DNA of 64,000 nucleotides from Crenothrix sp. D3 (lineage in GTDB: Bacteria; Pseudomonadota; Gammaproteobacteria; Methylococcales; Methylomonadaceae), in NCBI GenBank assembly GCA_002134785.1, contig MBQZ01000029.1:1-64000 (forward strand), read 5' to 3'. The translations under genes were made by a program, and so were the position numbers. Shown piece by piece: positions 1-10,242 of the stretch (positions are counted from its first letter, which is position 1; every line of letters starts with the position of its first letter). The notes below the pieces were generated by a model, which saw only the letters and a program-made list of their open reading frames with translations, did not search any database and had not been told where the DNA came from.

Positions 1-3000
1 TGGTAATGGTAGGACTGCTCAACGTGCCAATGATGGTTTCGTTGTTGTCAGCAATGCTGTCATTGACAGCGGTTAAGGTGTAAGTAAACGTGCTGCCGAC
101 AAAGTTCTTATCAAAGGTCAAGGTGGTGCCATCAAAGGTCACGCCCGCGGTGGCATCTGCCTGTGCTTGAATCGCGGCAACCATAGTTGAGCTGTAATCC
201 GTACCGCCGTTAGTTGCAGTGCCTGTCCCCGCCACATTCACGGTTGCGGTGTTCGTTCCCGTTAATGGGAAGCCTGTTAGGGTGATAGTGAAGGTGGTGG
301 TGTCTAACGCCTCTTCACTGATGCTGGCAGTAGAGCCAATAGCAAAGGTCACCCCTTGAATGGTGGTTGCTGTAATAGTAACAATCGTGCTACCCGTTGC
401 GGTCAATAAACCATGTCCGCCTTGGTCTTGACCTGTGCCTGCTGTGTAGCTGCCACTGCCTGTTACATTTGGATTCTGGTCATTAAATATCCAGTCAATT
501 TGTACGGAGCTAGGTGGAGTGCTAGAGCTGTTACTGTAGCCGATTTTTTGTATCGCACTGTTAATTAAAGCTTCTGTCGCACTGGGACTAAATGTTAATA
601 CCAGTATGCCGCCTGTATTGGTAGTGACCGTGCCAATAATCGTACCGCCTACACTGAGATTACCACCGCCTGTTAACGCGCCTAAAGTTCCCGTGCTAGA
701 AAAGACATCGTCAGCATTTGCCGCGCCAGTACGTCGTAAGGTGAGGGTAGTGCCGTCATAGTTACCTACGCCCCCGCTGAGTGAAGCTAAATTAAGGTCT
801 GTTAGTGTGACATCACTATCTAAGACAACGGCTGTGCCACCTTGGGTGAAAGTGGGTGTGCCATTCAGCCCTGTAAAAACAGGGGCATCGTTAACCGATG
901 CAATATTAACCACGAAGTTAGGTACGACGACGGGCGTTTGGCTGGTGTCATCGGTGACGGAAACAGCAAACGAACGACTGCCGCCTGCGGCGGTTGAGGT
1001 GTTTTGGTATTGTAGAGCATCAAGTAATAATTCATACGCTCCTATTGCTTCGTTACTAACTACATTGTTAGTGAAAGTGATAGTGCGCGTACTGCCATTA
1101 TCAACGATGGTATAAACAAACGTTACTCCACCATAAGTGGTTGTCAATACTGTTGAACCTGCTGTATTGGTGATGTCTATAGTGTTTGCACCCAGTATTA
1201 ACTGGTCACCCGTTTGTAGGGTGTTTTTATTGATGCTAATGGTTAAATTGGCAAGTAAAGTGCTGTCAACATCACTGAGATTTGTTGCACCTGCGGTGAA
1301 ATTAACTGCCGCACCGCCTTCGGTAAAGATTTTAGTGTTATCTAATGATAAGGCGATTGTTTCGTCTAAATCGACTACGGGCGGATTATCAATTTTATAA
1401 ACGGCAACGGTAAAAGTGGCGGTGTTACTGTTTAAGGGTTGAGGTATAACGGTGTCGCCATCATTCAGCACTAGGGTAAAAATCCGATTCGCATCGGTAG
1501 GATTTAAGTTGGTGTTGTTGTAGCGTAGGGCTTCTAATAAAGCCTCCATTTCCGCTATGGTTAAGTTACCCGCCGTGCTTTTAGCAAACGTTAAGGTTTT
1601 GGTTGTGCCATTATCGGTGACGGTGACTTTATAGGTCACGCCGCCTAAGACGATGTTAGGAATAGCTGCCGCATTGGCAAAATCAAGGGCAATAGTACCG
1701 CCTGAAGTTGCAAGATTAATCAGCAATTGTTCACTCGCGCCATCTTTTATATCAGATTTGAGAATGCTGATGGTTAAATCGCGTATTGCCGTTGTGTTAT
1801 CGGTTATCGGTGTACCAGCGATGGTTTTAACAAAAGCAATCGGCGAATCGCCTTCATTAAAAGTGACAGTGTTGTTGACCGTGCCGCTGTTGGTGGTATC
1901 TAAATCCAAAGTTGGCGGTGGATTAGAGGCAGTATAGTTAATGGTGTCTGCACTGGTGTCGGTGGGGTCAGCAGCATCCTTATAGTTCGCGGTTAATACC
2001 GTACCATCAGCATAAGTAATGAGTGTCCCTTCAAAAATTCCTTTGACAGCGGTTTCAGTTAAGCTGTAAGTAACGCCATTAACGATGGCAGAGAGCGAAC
2101 CTGTATTGGATTTATCCATATCGGTCACGCGCAGATAGGCAGTCGCTCCCGACGCATAAGTTGCGCCATCTGCAACGACTGTACCGCCCAGTCCTGTGAT
2201 AAATTCGGTTTTAGAGGGCGTACCCAAATCCAGTGTGTACACGGTAAAGCCCGTATTTGCACTGGCAGTAATGCTTTCGTAACCTTCTTGGGCAACTACG
2301 CCAACATCATAAAGCCCAATAGTGTTGACAGTTTGCCAAGCATATTCGTAGGTTTTGAATGCTGCACCATCACTTGCCACATTGACTATATTGGCATTGG
2401 TGAGGGTCACTGTAGCAACATCGCCACTGCTCACACCTGCAATAGAGTCGTTAATGGTGAGCTGTAAGTTTCTAATGTCATAATCGCCGAATGGGTCGCT
2501 GACTTTGACGCGGACATAAACCATGCTACCTGCGGTGATGCTGTTGCTGGTTATTAAGCTACTTGTTAAATCGCTAAAGGGTTTGTCATAGAAACCAATG
2601 AGTTGAACGCCATTATTGTTATTTTCAGTAGCAGTAGCGTCGATAATGCCATTGTTATTGCTATCTATGCCATCGACATCGACAATGTTAATGACCGTGG
2701 TGGTGGGTAAATCAATACGAGAGGGTTTGCTCGTGCTGTCATAATCCACTGTAAAGCTAACACCCGCGACGTTATTAGTGATAACTAATTTAACAGCGTC
2801 GCCTTTGGCTATACTTACATTACCTGCTAACGTTCCTGTCCAACTTAAGAAAGCACCATTAGCATCTGTGCCATAAGTGGGATTGGTAAGGCTGACAAGA
2901 GCGGTATTGCCCGCGCCATAAGTAAGATTGGCGGTTATATTTGCACCACTTGCTAGACTTCCAGAGACATTACTGACATAGGTAAGCACCTTAATTTGCC

Positions 3001-6000
3001 CACCTGCTGGCATACTGAAAGCACTTTCCATTGGGAGGGCTTGGGTGAAAGTAGCCGGAACGGCTGGTATAGCAGCACCGCCTTTTGTAAAGGCGACTTC
3101 GAAAGTATCTACCGCAAAAAATGGATCATTGGCAGTTGTTCTACTTAGAGTGTTACCATCAAACCGAATAACGATATTGCTTCTATTTGCAAGAGTAGCA
3201 GCGGCAACTAACGACTTAATATCAACGGTAAACGTACCTGTGCCAACAGTAGCATTATCACCAGTAAATGCCCCAGTTGTTGTTGAATAGGCTGGATTTG
3301 ATGTTCCAGCGGATGTTTTTGTGAAAGTACCTGTAGTGATAGGATTAAAAGTAACTCCATTATCTGTTGATATTTTTAAAGTAACGTTTTCAGCAGGACC
3401 CGTCATACTAGCGAACTGCGTAATGCTAAAGCTCAAGGTAATTGCTTGAGTTGTATCAGCAGCACTTAAGTCTAGCCCTCTTTGAACATCTGCATTTGCT
3501 GGATTAGTTGCACCATTCCTCTCAAAAGCCAGACCTACGGGAGCGGTGGTATTAATTAGAATAATCCCCGAAGCTGCATTAGTATCAGTTCCCGTACCCA
3601 CTTCTGTCCAAGATTTTCCAGTCCAAGACTCCGTACCATCACTGTTATTGTAAGCAGCCGTGCTGAAATTATCCAAGTAAGTTGCTGCAACAGCACTGCC
3701 AGCCGTTGCGGGAGTAATTGCCGCAGTGATTGAAGTAGAACCATCCGCTGTACTGACTGGATCAATCCGATCTAAATCGCCTGTGCCAGACAGATACAGC
3801 ACTTTGGTTTTGCTCACGGCGGCAAGAATTTCGTTGGCATTACCGCCTGAATAACTAGGGCCTCCTGTGATATTTGGATGCAGAGGATTATCAAACGTAG
3901 TCCCAAAAATAGCATCGGTATAATCTATTTGAAGTCCATCACCCAAGACTGTTTGTAATGTGCCACTATTGTTAGCAGATGCTGTGATAGACGTTGCTAA
4001 TGAGTTGGTAAAAATACCCGTACTCGCCCCCGTTTCCGTTAAGGTAACGGTTTCCAATTCGTTGGTGGTGGTATTTTTGACGATAACCTGAATCGTATCA
4101 ATTCCTGCCGTAGTATCTTGGTCGCCATCTGTAACCTTGATATATAGAATATCGCCTTCCATATATTGGGTTTTGACGTTGGTAAATCCTGAATCACTAT
4201 AAACAGTCAGCAAACCATCCGTTGGCGTGGGTGGTATTCCAACGTTAGCGGTTTTAATGTTGGCATTACCCGTCGCATAGGAAAGCGCGTCGTTAATCGT
4301 GCCGTCAGGATTACGAACAGGGGTAATACCCGGTTTAGTAGGATTATCCGCAAACGTGCCTGAAGCGGGGTCGGTGTATTCAACTTTAAGGATTTGTCCC
4401 ACACTATCGGTCATACCCAGTGTGTGAGTAACGTCATTATTTCCTGTTGTCAGCGTTGTTGAGGAATGCAGGTTAGTGGTCGTTGCTAACACCTTGTTAT
4501 TGAATATATCTGTGTTAATCCCTGTTTCGGTCAGGACAACATCTTCAAACTCATTGGTCGCCTGATTCGTGACTCTAACCGTAATCGTATCTATTGCCGT
4601 TGCACTTTTGTTTTGATCACCATCAGTCACTTGCAAGCCAATGTCACTACCAGCGTTGTACGCCGTAGCTAAGGCAGAAAAATCTGCTTTATAGAAAAAC
4701 ACTTCGCCATCAGTAAAAGGTACGCCTAATGGGGTTTTGTTGGTGGTGGTTTTTGTTACATCAGGTACTAGACTATCAGGCGTAGAAGCCGTCATTACTA
4801 CAGAATTGCTAACGACAAAGTTTTCATCCGCCAAGGCTTTGCTAATACTGTTATTTATAGTAACGCGGTATTTAATAACCGCTGAATGCCCCCGTTGTAA
4901 GCCTTGAGTACCATCAACATTAAGATACGCATCACCAATCGTATAGCCTACACCAGCTAATGGAAACGCCTGAGTTGAGCCATCAATATCATCGTTGCGG
5001 GTTCCTAAAATTTCAGCTCCGCTACCATCATAAATGACAAGACTGGCACTGTCAGCAACATAAGTTGCACTGCCCACAGGGGTTAAGCTGTCTTTGAGGT
5101 TGATATTGAATAAATCAATCACCGCACGGTTGGTGACGCTGATGGTGTATTCAACTTGTTCTTCCAGTCGTATGCTTCCAGCACCATCGGTTTTACCTGA
5201 TGGGTCTAGCACTGCAGCTGCTTCTTTAGATACTTTTCTCAGAATGTAATCAGGGAACGGCAACACCGTTGTTCCCATGTCTAAATAAGGTAGTGCAGCT
5301 CCTGCAACTGTGGGGTCTTCACCCCACGCCGCAGTGATTAAGGTACCGTCAGTGGTATAAACTGTTAGCCCTGTTTGATCGTTGTCGGTATCTCTTAAGC
5401 GAATGGATTGGAGTGCTTTAATAGGTACATCAACGATAGTCACGCCGTCACCTTTATAGTCCACTTTCAAAATAGTATCAGCCGCCGCTGTCACCCAAAC
5501 AGGATTGCCGTTGGCAGCAGTTGAAGGGGTTGCGTTTGCATTACCTGGCCCATAAGCCACCACAAATTTATCGGTTAAGTAACTTTCTGGAACGAGTGAA
5601 TAACTCCAGTCGTGAATTGAACTTTTACCCGCTGTGGAATCGCTGGTACCCACTGCATAAAACGGTTTATTGTCAGCGGTGTAAAAATGTGCCGCTGAGG
5701 ACGGCATTAACACAGCTTGAGACGATTTTGCCGCAACGGAAACCGTGTTAGTGACTTTCACACCCAAAGCATTCAGGCTATCGTAAGTCACTGTAATTGG
5801 ATTTACGGTATCGGGATTGTACAAAAAGACGTGCGCGGCTTCCGTTGCTAACACTGTTTTCACGGGTGCGTAATAACTGCTTGCCCATTGCTCGCGTGGA
5901 TTGAGTGCGAACCAGCGGCTTTCGTAACCTGAACCAACGTCACCTGCAATCAGGTAAACACCAATGCCTTTATCTGCTTTAATCGTACCGCCCGCCGTTA

Positions 6001-7918
6001 TTCCGCCATTGACTAGGTAGGTTTGTCCTTGGCTTAAAGTAACCGTGGCATCAATAACACCATCGCCTGTTTTATCGATGCTGACAACGGTGTTGTCGGC
6101 TGTGGCAATAATATGAGCTGAGGTGTATTCAAACAACTGGGAATTGGCATTAATCCCTGTTCCTGCGTAAGCGAGATTAGTTCCGCCAATGGGAATAATA
6201 TAGTTTTTGCCCGCATTGCTTGAGTCAATAACGTTCACCGCACCCGCCAGCACTGAACCTGGTGTTATTGAATAACCTGTTCTGCTAACCGCGATGGCTT
6301 TGGTTGAACCAATTTTATCGCGACCATCAAAATCCATTGTTAGCGGTAACGCAGGATTGACATCGTTGGTTAATATAATTGATTTTCCTGAATTGAACTG
6401 GTCGCCTGTCAGTCCAGTCAAATAGGTTTCGTTAGGACTTACAATACCATCTCCCCAAATAATGGTGCTGGCTTGAATCGGATTTTTTATATCAATTTCA
6501 TAGCCATCTTCCCATTGGTCATAAACCACGACAGTGCCGTTGCTGGTTGAGGCAATAGAAATAGTGGTTTTAATATTGCCTGTGACTGCGGTACTGATGC
6601 TCTTGAGAGAAGTCTGAATATCAGCCTCAGACATAGGCACAAAAGTGGTTTGTGCGATGGCGTAAGATCCTGCCGCTTCAATAGCGACTTGTTGAGCATC
6701 CATGTTAAGAATGCCGTGATCGTTATCTTGTAAATTAGCTGTTAAGTTGGCATTACCATAAAGCACTAAGCCCACAAACGCATGACCTTCATCGCCTTGG
6801 CTATCCGCGCCATTGTTAAGGACAGTGTCAAAACTATGCCCTAATTCTTCTAATAGTATGGATTGAACCTGTTCGGGAGTCGCCGTTGCTAAGTAATCAG
6901 CGTTTATGTAGAGCGTAGGCTGGTTAGTTGTACCCCCATCACTGTACGCCCCTAATAAACCATTCAGTTCTGCACTGCTACGCACTTCTAAATGAATGTT
7001 GTAAGTACCGTTAACAATTGAATCTCTTAAAGCAGTTGCGTTGGCTGTCCATTCAGGTGTGTTTGCCTTAGCACTAAACGGAATAGCGAGTTGTGACAGT
7101 ACGTCATCTTTTTGAAACCACTGAGTTAGCGTCTTTTGAGTCAGGTTTTCGGCTGCATGGAGGGTGTCAGCATAATTGGATGGCGCATTATTCGATACAA
7201 ATAATGATGTTGTTGGTGGTACGCTGGTTTGAATAGAGTCTTGTGACCAGTTAACATCCGCGCCTGTCAGGGCATCGATGTGACTTAGCCAGCTAGTGCT
7301 TGGTTTGTTTGCACCGTGAAAAGTGATGGTGGCGTTATCGGTAAAGCTATCACCCCAATGGGTGAGTTCGGTACTGGTAGCCGTATCTAGGCTATTGGTT
7401 AGGGCTTTGTTGCCTAGCCATTGGCTGTTGTCGCCTTTGTCAAACGTGAGTATGTCTATGGTGGTGATGTCGTGGCGATTTTGTAGGGTATCAGACACCA
7501 ATTTAAAGGCGTTTTGTCTACCATCAACGGCGATAATTTGGGCGTTTTCGGGAGGTTTAGCAAGTAAATCAGCCGCACCGTCAGCGCGAGTATCGACCAC
7601 GATGAGGGTGGTTGCAGTGCTGTTACCGCTAACGCCTGTTACAGGGCTAACCGCTGAGTCAGTGGCATCAAGTAAGTCGTGGTGATCTGTTGTGTCAACA
7701 GTGGGCTGAAAATCACCGACCAGCGGGTTATTGTCCGCTGTGAAATCAACAGGCGGTTCGTTAGCTGTGTTGTCGGCAACTGCGTTATCAATGGTATCAG
7801 GTTGTATCTCATCGACAGTCGCCGCCACCGCACCATCAAACACTAAGCGGCTTTCTAGCACTAGGCGTTGCGAATGTGATGTTGATTTATGTGCAGTTCT
7901 ATTTGTTGTTTTTTTCAT
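1..7918 (-). CDS. Giant repeat-rich surface/adhesin-like protein, N-terminal part (C-terminus outside window)
   Basis: One reading frame stays open from an ATG at 7918 to the left edge, about 2,640 codons with no stop. Residues ~19-30 carry the LESRLVFDGA motif seen at the start of many giant secreted bacterial adhesins. A DUF4347-like segment follows (TTLIVVDTRADGAADLL onward, ~residues 105-190). Near residue 350 there is LLEELGHSFD with a following GDEGHAF, which looks like a metalloprotease-type helix whose first His is Glu. After that come a YDQWEDGYE-type beta-rich region, a DUF11-like segment (EEQVEYTISVTNRA) and many cadherin/Calx-beta-like stretches rich in Thr, Asp, Asn and Gly. There is no N-terminal signal peptide, as expected for type I secretion, whose signal would lie in the missing C-terminus. 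Family: large adhesin or RTX/VCBS-type protein (inference). No strong Shine-Dalgarno is visible. Confidence 0.85.
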   Translation of the reverse strand, partial: MKKTTNRTAHKSTSHSQRLVLESRLVFDGAVAATVDEIQPDTIDNAVADNTANEPPVDFTADNNPLVGDFQPTVDTTDHHDLLDATDSAVSPVTGVSGNSTATTLIVVDTRADGAADLLAKPPENAQIIAVDGRQNAFKLVSDTLQNRHDITTIDILTFDKGDNSQWLGNKALTNSLDTATSTELTHWGDSFTDNATITFHGANKPSTSWLSHIDALTGADVNWSQDSIQTSVPPTTSLFVSNNAPSNYADTLHAAENLTQKTLTQWFQKDDVLSQLAIPFSAKANTPEWTANATALRDSIVNGTYNIHLEVRSSAELNGLLGAYSDGGTTNQPTLYINADYLATATPEQVQSILLEELGHSFDTVLNNGADSQGDEGHAFVGLVLYGNANLTANLQDNDHGILNMDAQQVAIEAAGSYAIAQTTFVPMSEADIQTSLKSISTAVTGNIKTTISIASTSNGTVVVYDQWEDGYEIDIKNPIQASTIIWGDGIVSPNETYLTGLTGDQFNSGKSIILTNDVNPALPLTMDFDGRDKIGSTKAIAVSRTGYSITPGSVLAGAVNVIDSSNAGKNYIIPIGGTNLAYAGTGINANSQLFEYTSAHIIATADNTVVSIDKTGDGVIDATVTLSQGQTYLVNGGITAGGTIKADKGIGVYLIAGDVGSGYESRWFALNPREQWASSYYAPVKTVLATEAAHVFLYNPDTVNPITVTYDSLNALGVKVTNTVSVAAKSSQAVLMPSSAAHFYTADNKPFYAVGTSDSTAGKSSIHDWSYSLVPESYLTDKFVVAYGPGNANATPSTAANGNPVWVTAAADTILKVDYKGDGVTIVDVPIKALQSIRLRDTDNDQTGLTVYTTDGTLITAAWGEDPTVAGAALPYLDMGTTVLPFPDYILRKVSKEAAAVLDPSGKTDGAGSIRLEEQVEYTISVTNRAVIDLFNINLKDSLTPVGSATYVADSASLVIYDGSGAEILGTRNDDIDGSTQAFPLAGVGYTIGDAYLNVDGTQGLQRGHSAVIKYRVTINNSISKALADENFVVSNSVVMTASTPDSLVPDVTKTTTNKTPLGVPFTDGEVFFYKADFSALATAYNAGSDIGLQVTDGDQNKSATAIDTITVRVTNQATNEFEDVVLTETGINTDIFNNKVLATTTNLHSSTTLTTGNNDVTHTLGMTDSVGQILKVEYTDPASGTFADNPTKPGITPVRNPDGTINDALSYATGNANIKTANVGIPPTPTDGLLTVYSDSGFTNVKTQYMEGDILYIKVTDGDQDTTAGIDTIQVIVKNTTTNELETVTLTETGASTGIFTNSLATSITASANNSGTLQTVLGDGLQIDYTDAIFGTTFDNPLHPNITGGPSYSGGNANEILAAVSKTKVLYLSGTGDLDRIDPVSTADGSTSITAAITPATAGSAVAATYLDNFSTAAYNNSDGTESWTGKSWTEVGTGTDTNAASGIILINTTAPVGLAFERNGATNPANADVQRGLDLSAADTTQAITLSFSITQFASMTGPAENVTLKISTDNGVTFNPITTGTFTKTSAGTSNPAYSTTTGAFTGDNATVGTGTFTVDIKSLVAAATLANRSNIVIRFDGNTLSRTTANDPFFAVDTFEVAFTKGGAAIPAVPATFTQALPMESAFSMPAGGQIKVLTYVSNVSGSLASGANITANLTYGAGNTALVSLTNPTYGTDANGAFLSWTGTLAGNVSIAKGDAVKLVITNNVAGVSFTVDYDSTSKPSRIDLPTTTVINIVDVDGIDSNNNGIIDATATENNNNGVQLIGFYDKPFSDLTSSLITSNSITAGSMVYVRVKVSDPFGDYDIRNLQLTINDSIAGVSSGDVATVTLTNANIVNVASDGAAFKTYEYAWQTVNTIGLYDVGVVAQEGYESITASANTGFTVYTLDLGTPSKTEFITGLGGTVVADGATYASGATAYLRVTDMDKSNTGSLSAIVNGVTYSLTETAVKGIFEGTLITYADGTVLTANYKDAADPTDTSADTINYTASNPPPTLDLDTTNSGTVNNTVTFNEGDSPIAFVKTIAGTPITDNTTAIRDLTISILKSDIKDGASEQLLINLATSGGTIALDFANAAAIPNIVLGGVTYKVTVTDNGTTKTLTFAKSTAGNLTIAEMEALLEALRYNNTNLNPTDANRIFTLVLNDGDTVIPQPLNSNTATFTVAVYKIDNPPVVDLDETIALSLDNTKIFTEGGAAVNFTAGATNLSDVDSTLLANLTISINKNTLQTGDQLILGANTIDITNTAGSTVLTTTYGGVTFVYTIVDNGSTRTITFTNNVVSNEAIGAYELLLDALQYQNTSTAAGGSRSFAVSVTDDTSQTPVVVPNFVVNIASVNDAPVFTGLNGTPTFTQGGTAVVLDSDVTLTDLNLASLSGGVGNYDGTTLTLRRTGAANADDVFSSTGTLGALTGGGNLSVGGTIIGTVTTNTGGILVLTFSPSATEALINSAIQKIGYSNSSSTPPSSVQIDWIFNDQNPNVTGSGSYTAGTGQDQGGHGLLTATGSTIVTITATTIQGVTFAIGSTASISEEALDTTTFTITLTGFPLTGTNTATVNVAGTGTATNGGTDYSSTMVAAIQAQADATAGVTFDGTTLTFDKNFVGSTFTYTLTAVNDSIADNNETIIGTLSSPTIT

Positions 7919-7941
7919 GACAGCCGCCGATAGGGTTCGAG

Positions 7942-7993
7942 TAATCTAAATTCGAGATAATGCTGGGCAAAGCATTATCTCGAATTTAGATTA
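7942..7993. repeat. Perfect 23-bp inverted repeat in the leader of the giant adhesin gene
   Basis: The arms 7942-7964 and 7971-7993 are perfect reverse complements separated by the 6-nt loop GGGCAA. It starts 24 bases upstream of the adhesin ATG. There is no T-tract, so a simple intrinsic terminator is unlikely. It could be a protein-binding palindrome, an RNA hairpin controlling translation, or a copy of a dispersed repeat. Confidence 0.9.
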
Positions 7994-8155
7994 GGCTGTT
8001 TAATTGTGAGCTGTTATTACTGAAATATTGCTGAAAGCTGGGGATTAAGTTGCGCACGCAAATTGGGTTAGAAGCTGAAATTACTGACACTACAAGTCAC
8101 CTTATTTGGAATAAGTTTAAAGTTTGAATGCGTTATATGTGACATTATCGATTGT

Positions 8156-8234
8156 CACTTTCGGCAGTCCGACCTTCCAATAGTATTGGATTCGTGACTT
8201 TCAGCCCCCACCTTACGGATAGGTTTTGCGATGA
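8156..8234 (-). promoter_or_regulatory. Possible divergent c-di-GMP-I (GEMM-like) riboswitch upstream of the adhesin gene
   Basis: Read on the minus strand, the segment has blocks in the order of the GEMM-I aptamer: GCAAAACC, a GTAA (GNRA-type) loop, a G-run, CTGAAAGTCACGAATCC, a CCAA/TTGG mini-hairpin, then GGTCGGACTGCCGAAAG. The last block resembles the conserved 3' strand of GEMM. It lies about 240 bases upstream of the adhesin ATG, and adhesins are a common target of this riboswitch class. The central ACGCAAAGCC-type consensus is not intact and the first stem is weak, so this could be a variant, a decayed copy or chance. Confidence 0.35.
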
Positions 8235-8415
8235 CTTAACAATTATTATCGCTAAGTTTTCAAGCTATGTTGCGTGGTACGGGTTCGTATATTACCTTAA
8301 TTTCAGTGAAACAATCGACTTTTTCCCAGTTAATTTATCGTAGTCGTGCAATGCACGCCCCCCTTTATCGTTTGCCCACCCTTCTATATTCATAAAAGCA
8401 GTGGGCAGAAATACC

Positions 8416-9732
8416 TTAGTTAACTAAATGTCCCCACATATCATAATCATCGGCTTCTTCCAGTTCGACTTGCACAAAATCGCCAACTTTTAAATGCGTT
8501 GCGCCATCAATATAAACCTGCCCATCAATTTCAGGGGCATCGGCTTTACTTCTCGCGACCGCGCCTTCTTCAACCACTTCATCTATCAATACAGTTTCAA
8601 TTCTACCGATACGACGTTGCAAACGGTCTGCACTGATTTCAGCTTGATGTGCCATAAAACGGGCTAAGCGTTCTTGTTTGACTTCTTCAGGAATTTGATT
8701 GGGTAAGTCATTCGCTACCGCACCTTTTACAGGTGAATAAGCAAAACAACCCACGCGGTCTAATTGCGCTTCACTGAGAAAATCTAGTAGCTCTTCAAAT
8801 TCGGCTTCGGTTTCATCAGGGAAGCCAACAATAAAGGTACTGCGCAAAGTAATATCAGGGCAGATTTCACGCCATGCTTTAATGCGTTCTAAATTATTTT
8901 CAGTTGCCGCAGGGCGTTTCATGAGTTTTAAAATGCGGCTGTTCGCGTGTTGAAACGGAATATCCAAATAGGGCAGAATTTTTCCTTCAGCCATCAACGG
9001 AATCACGCTATCAACGTGTGGATAGGGATAAACGTAGTGCATTCTGACCCAAATTCCTAACTCACCTAAGGCTTTAGCCAGTTCATAAAAACGGGTTTTC
9101 ATGCTCTCGCCGTGCCAAAAATCAAGTTGATATTTTAAATCTAAACCGTAAGCACTGGTGTCTTGCGCCACCACTAATAATTCTTTCACGCCCGCTTTGG
9201 CTAACCGTTCTGCTTCTAACATCACTTCGCTAATCGGACGACTAACTAAATCACCGCGCATGGAGGGAATAATGCAGAACGTACAACGATGATTACAGCC
9301 TTCGGAAATTTTTAAATACGCGTAATGGTTAGGCGTGAGTTTAATGCCTTGCGGCGGTAACAAATCCAGAAACGGTGCGTGTGGCGCGGGTAAATGTTCA
9401 TGGATTGACTCCATCACCTCTTTTAAAGCGTGTGCGCCTGTGACTTTTAGCACTTGCGGATGACGGGCGCGAATTTCATCTTCTCTTGCCCCTAGGCAAC
9501 CTGTGACGATAACTTTGCCATTTTCAGCGAGGGCTTCACCGATGCTATCCAGCGATTCTTCAACAGCAGAATCAATAAAGCCGCAGGTATTAACCACGAC
9601 TAAATCAGCCGCTTTGTAACTGGGCGAGACTTCATAGCCTTCTAAACGTAATTGGGTGAGTATTTTTTCGCTATCAACGAGTGCTTTGGGGCAGCCTAAA
9701 CTGATAAATCCGACGGTGGGTGTTTTTGACAT
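8416..9732 (-). CDS. rimO: Ribosomal protein S12 methylthiotransferase RimO
   Basis: A radical-SAM enzyme that adds a methylthio group to the conserved aspartate of ribosomal protein S12. The 438 residues match the family length. The N-terminal UPF0004 domain has cysteines at 14, 50 and 79 (LGCPK, NTCGF, TGCLG), which bind an auxiliary 4Fe-4S cluster. The radical-SAM CxxxCxxC motif is C146, C150 and C153 ([10 protein letters not shown]). The last ~70 residues form the TRAM domain. RimO-type LGCPK wording separates it from MiaB. It lies 30 bases downstream of ribH on the same strand and may be co-transcribed. Confidence 0.97.
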   Translation of the reverse strand: MSKTPTVGFISLGCPKALVDSEKILTQLRLEGYEVSPSYKAADLVVVNTCGFIDSAVEESLDSIGEALAENGKVIVTGCLGAREDEIRARHPQVLKVTGAHALKEVMESIHEHLPAPHAPFLDLLPPQGIKLTPNHYAYLKISEGCNHRCTFCIIPSMRGDLVSRPISEVMLEAERLAKAGVKELLVVAQDTSAYGLDLKYQLDFWHGESMKTRFYELAKALGELGIWVRMHYVYPYPHVDSVIPLMAEGKILPYLDIPFQHANSRILKLMKRPAATENNLERIKAWREICPDITLRSTFIVGFPDETEAEFEELLDFLSEAQLDRVGCFAYSPVKGAVANDLPNQIPEEVKQERLARFMAHQAEISADRLQRRIGRIETVLIDEVVEEGAVARSKADAPEIDGQVYIDGATHLKVGDFVQVELEEADDYDMWGHLVN

Positions 9733-9762
9733 AGTGTTTCTTGTGAATGGTTTATGATGTTG

Positions 9763-10242
9763 TTATGCAATTTCGCGTAACGTTTTCAGCGTTTTTAAAA
9801 TTGCATTACCCGCCTCTATGCCTTTGTTATATTCGTTATTAGAGGCGCGTTCTACCGCTTGATCGTAGTGATAAACCGCTAAAATTTCAAACGCAACAGG
9901 GATTTGATAGTTAATCATGGTATTCATCAATGCCCGTGCAGCTTCATCGGCAATTAAATCAAAATGGTAAGTCTCGCCTTTGATAATAATGCCAAAAGCA
10001 ACAATTGCATCAAAGCGTTTAGTTTTGGCAAGGGCTTCAGTAATTAAGGCAACTTCCCAAGTGCCAGCCGCGTAATACACGTTAATATGGTCTTCAGGTA
10101 TATTATTTTGAATAAATACTTCTTTGCAATACTCAGTCATATTGCCATTTAATTCAGCATGATAACTGCTTTGTACAATGGCTATTTTTAATTTCTCTGG
10201 TTGTTTTAAGTCGATTTTTTCGACAATTAAATCTTTTATCAT
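9763..10242 (-). CDS. ribH: 6,7-dimethyl-8-ribityllumazine synthase (divergent RibH)
   Basis: Condenses 5-amino-6-ribitylaminouracil with 3,4-dihydroxybutanone phosphate to give lumazine, the penultimate step of riboflavin synthesis. The family block GETYHFD (residues 89-95, catalytic His93) is present. The usual GAFE-type substrate loop reads AAGTWEVAL (59-66), and the region after PVAFE reads ILAVYHYDQAVERA. It is therefore a divergent member of 159 residues. Its start overlaps the riboflavin synthase stop by 4 bases, indicating translational coupling and supporting the assignment. Confidence 0.88.
   Translation of the reverse strand: MIKDLIVEKIDLKQPEKLKIAIVQSSYHAELNGNMTEYCKEVFIQNNIPEDHINVYYAAGTWEVALITEALAKTKRFDAIVAFGIIIKGETYHFDLIADEAARALMNTMINYQIPVAFEILAVYHYDQAVERASNNEYNKGIEAGNAILKTLKTLREIA

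Larger units (their letters stand above)
7919..8415. other. Non-coding interval between rimO and the giant adhesin gene
   Basis: Besides the hairpin and GEMM-like block listed separately, there is a small palindrome CTTATT/AATAAG at 8101-8115. The arms TGCCCAC (8373-8379) and GTGGGCA (8401-8407) sit just after rimO and could form a weak terminator. I see no convincing gene. Confidence 0.6.

Noticed and set aside
8152-8343. 63-codon plus-strand ORF upstream of the adhesin
   Set aside because: It overlaps the riboswitch-like block on the other strand, has no good ribosome site and no protein-like pattern.
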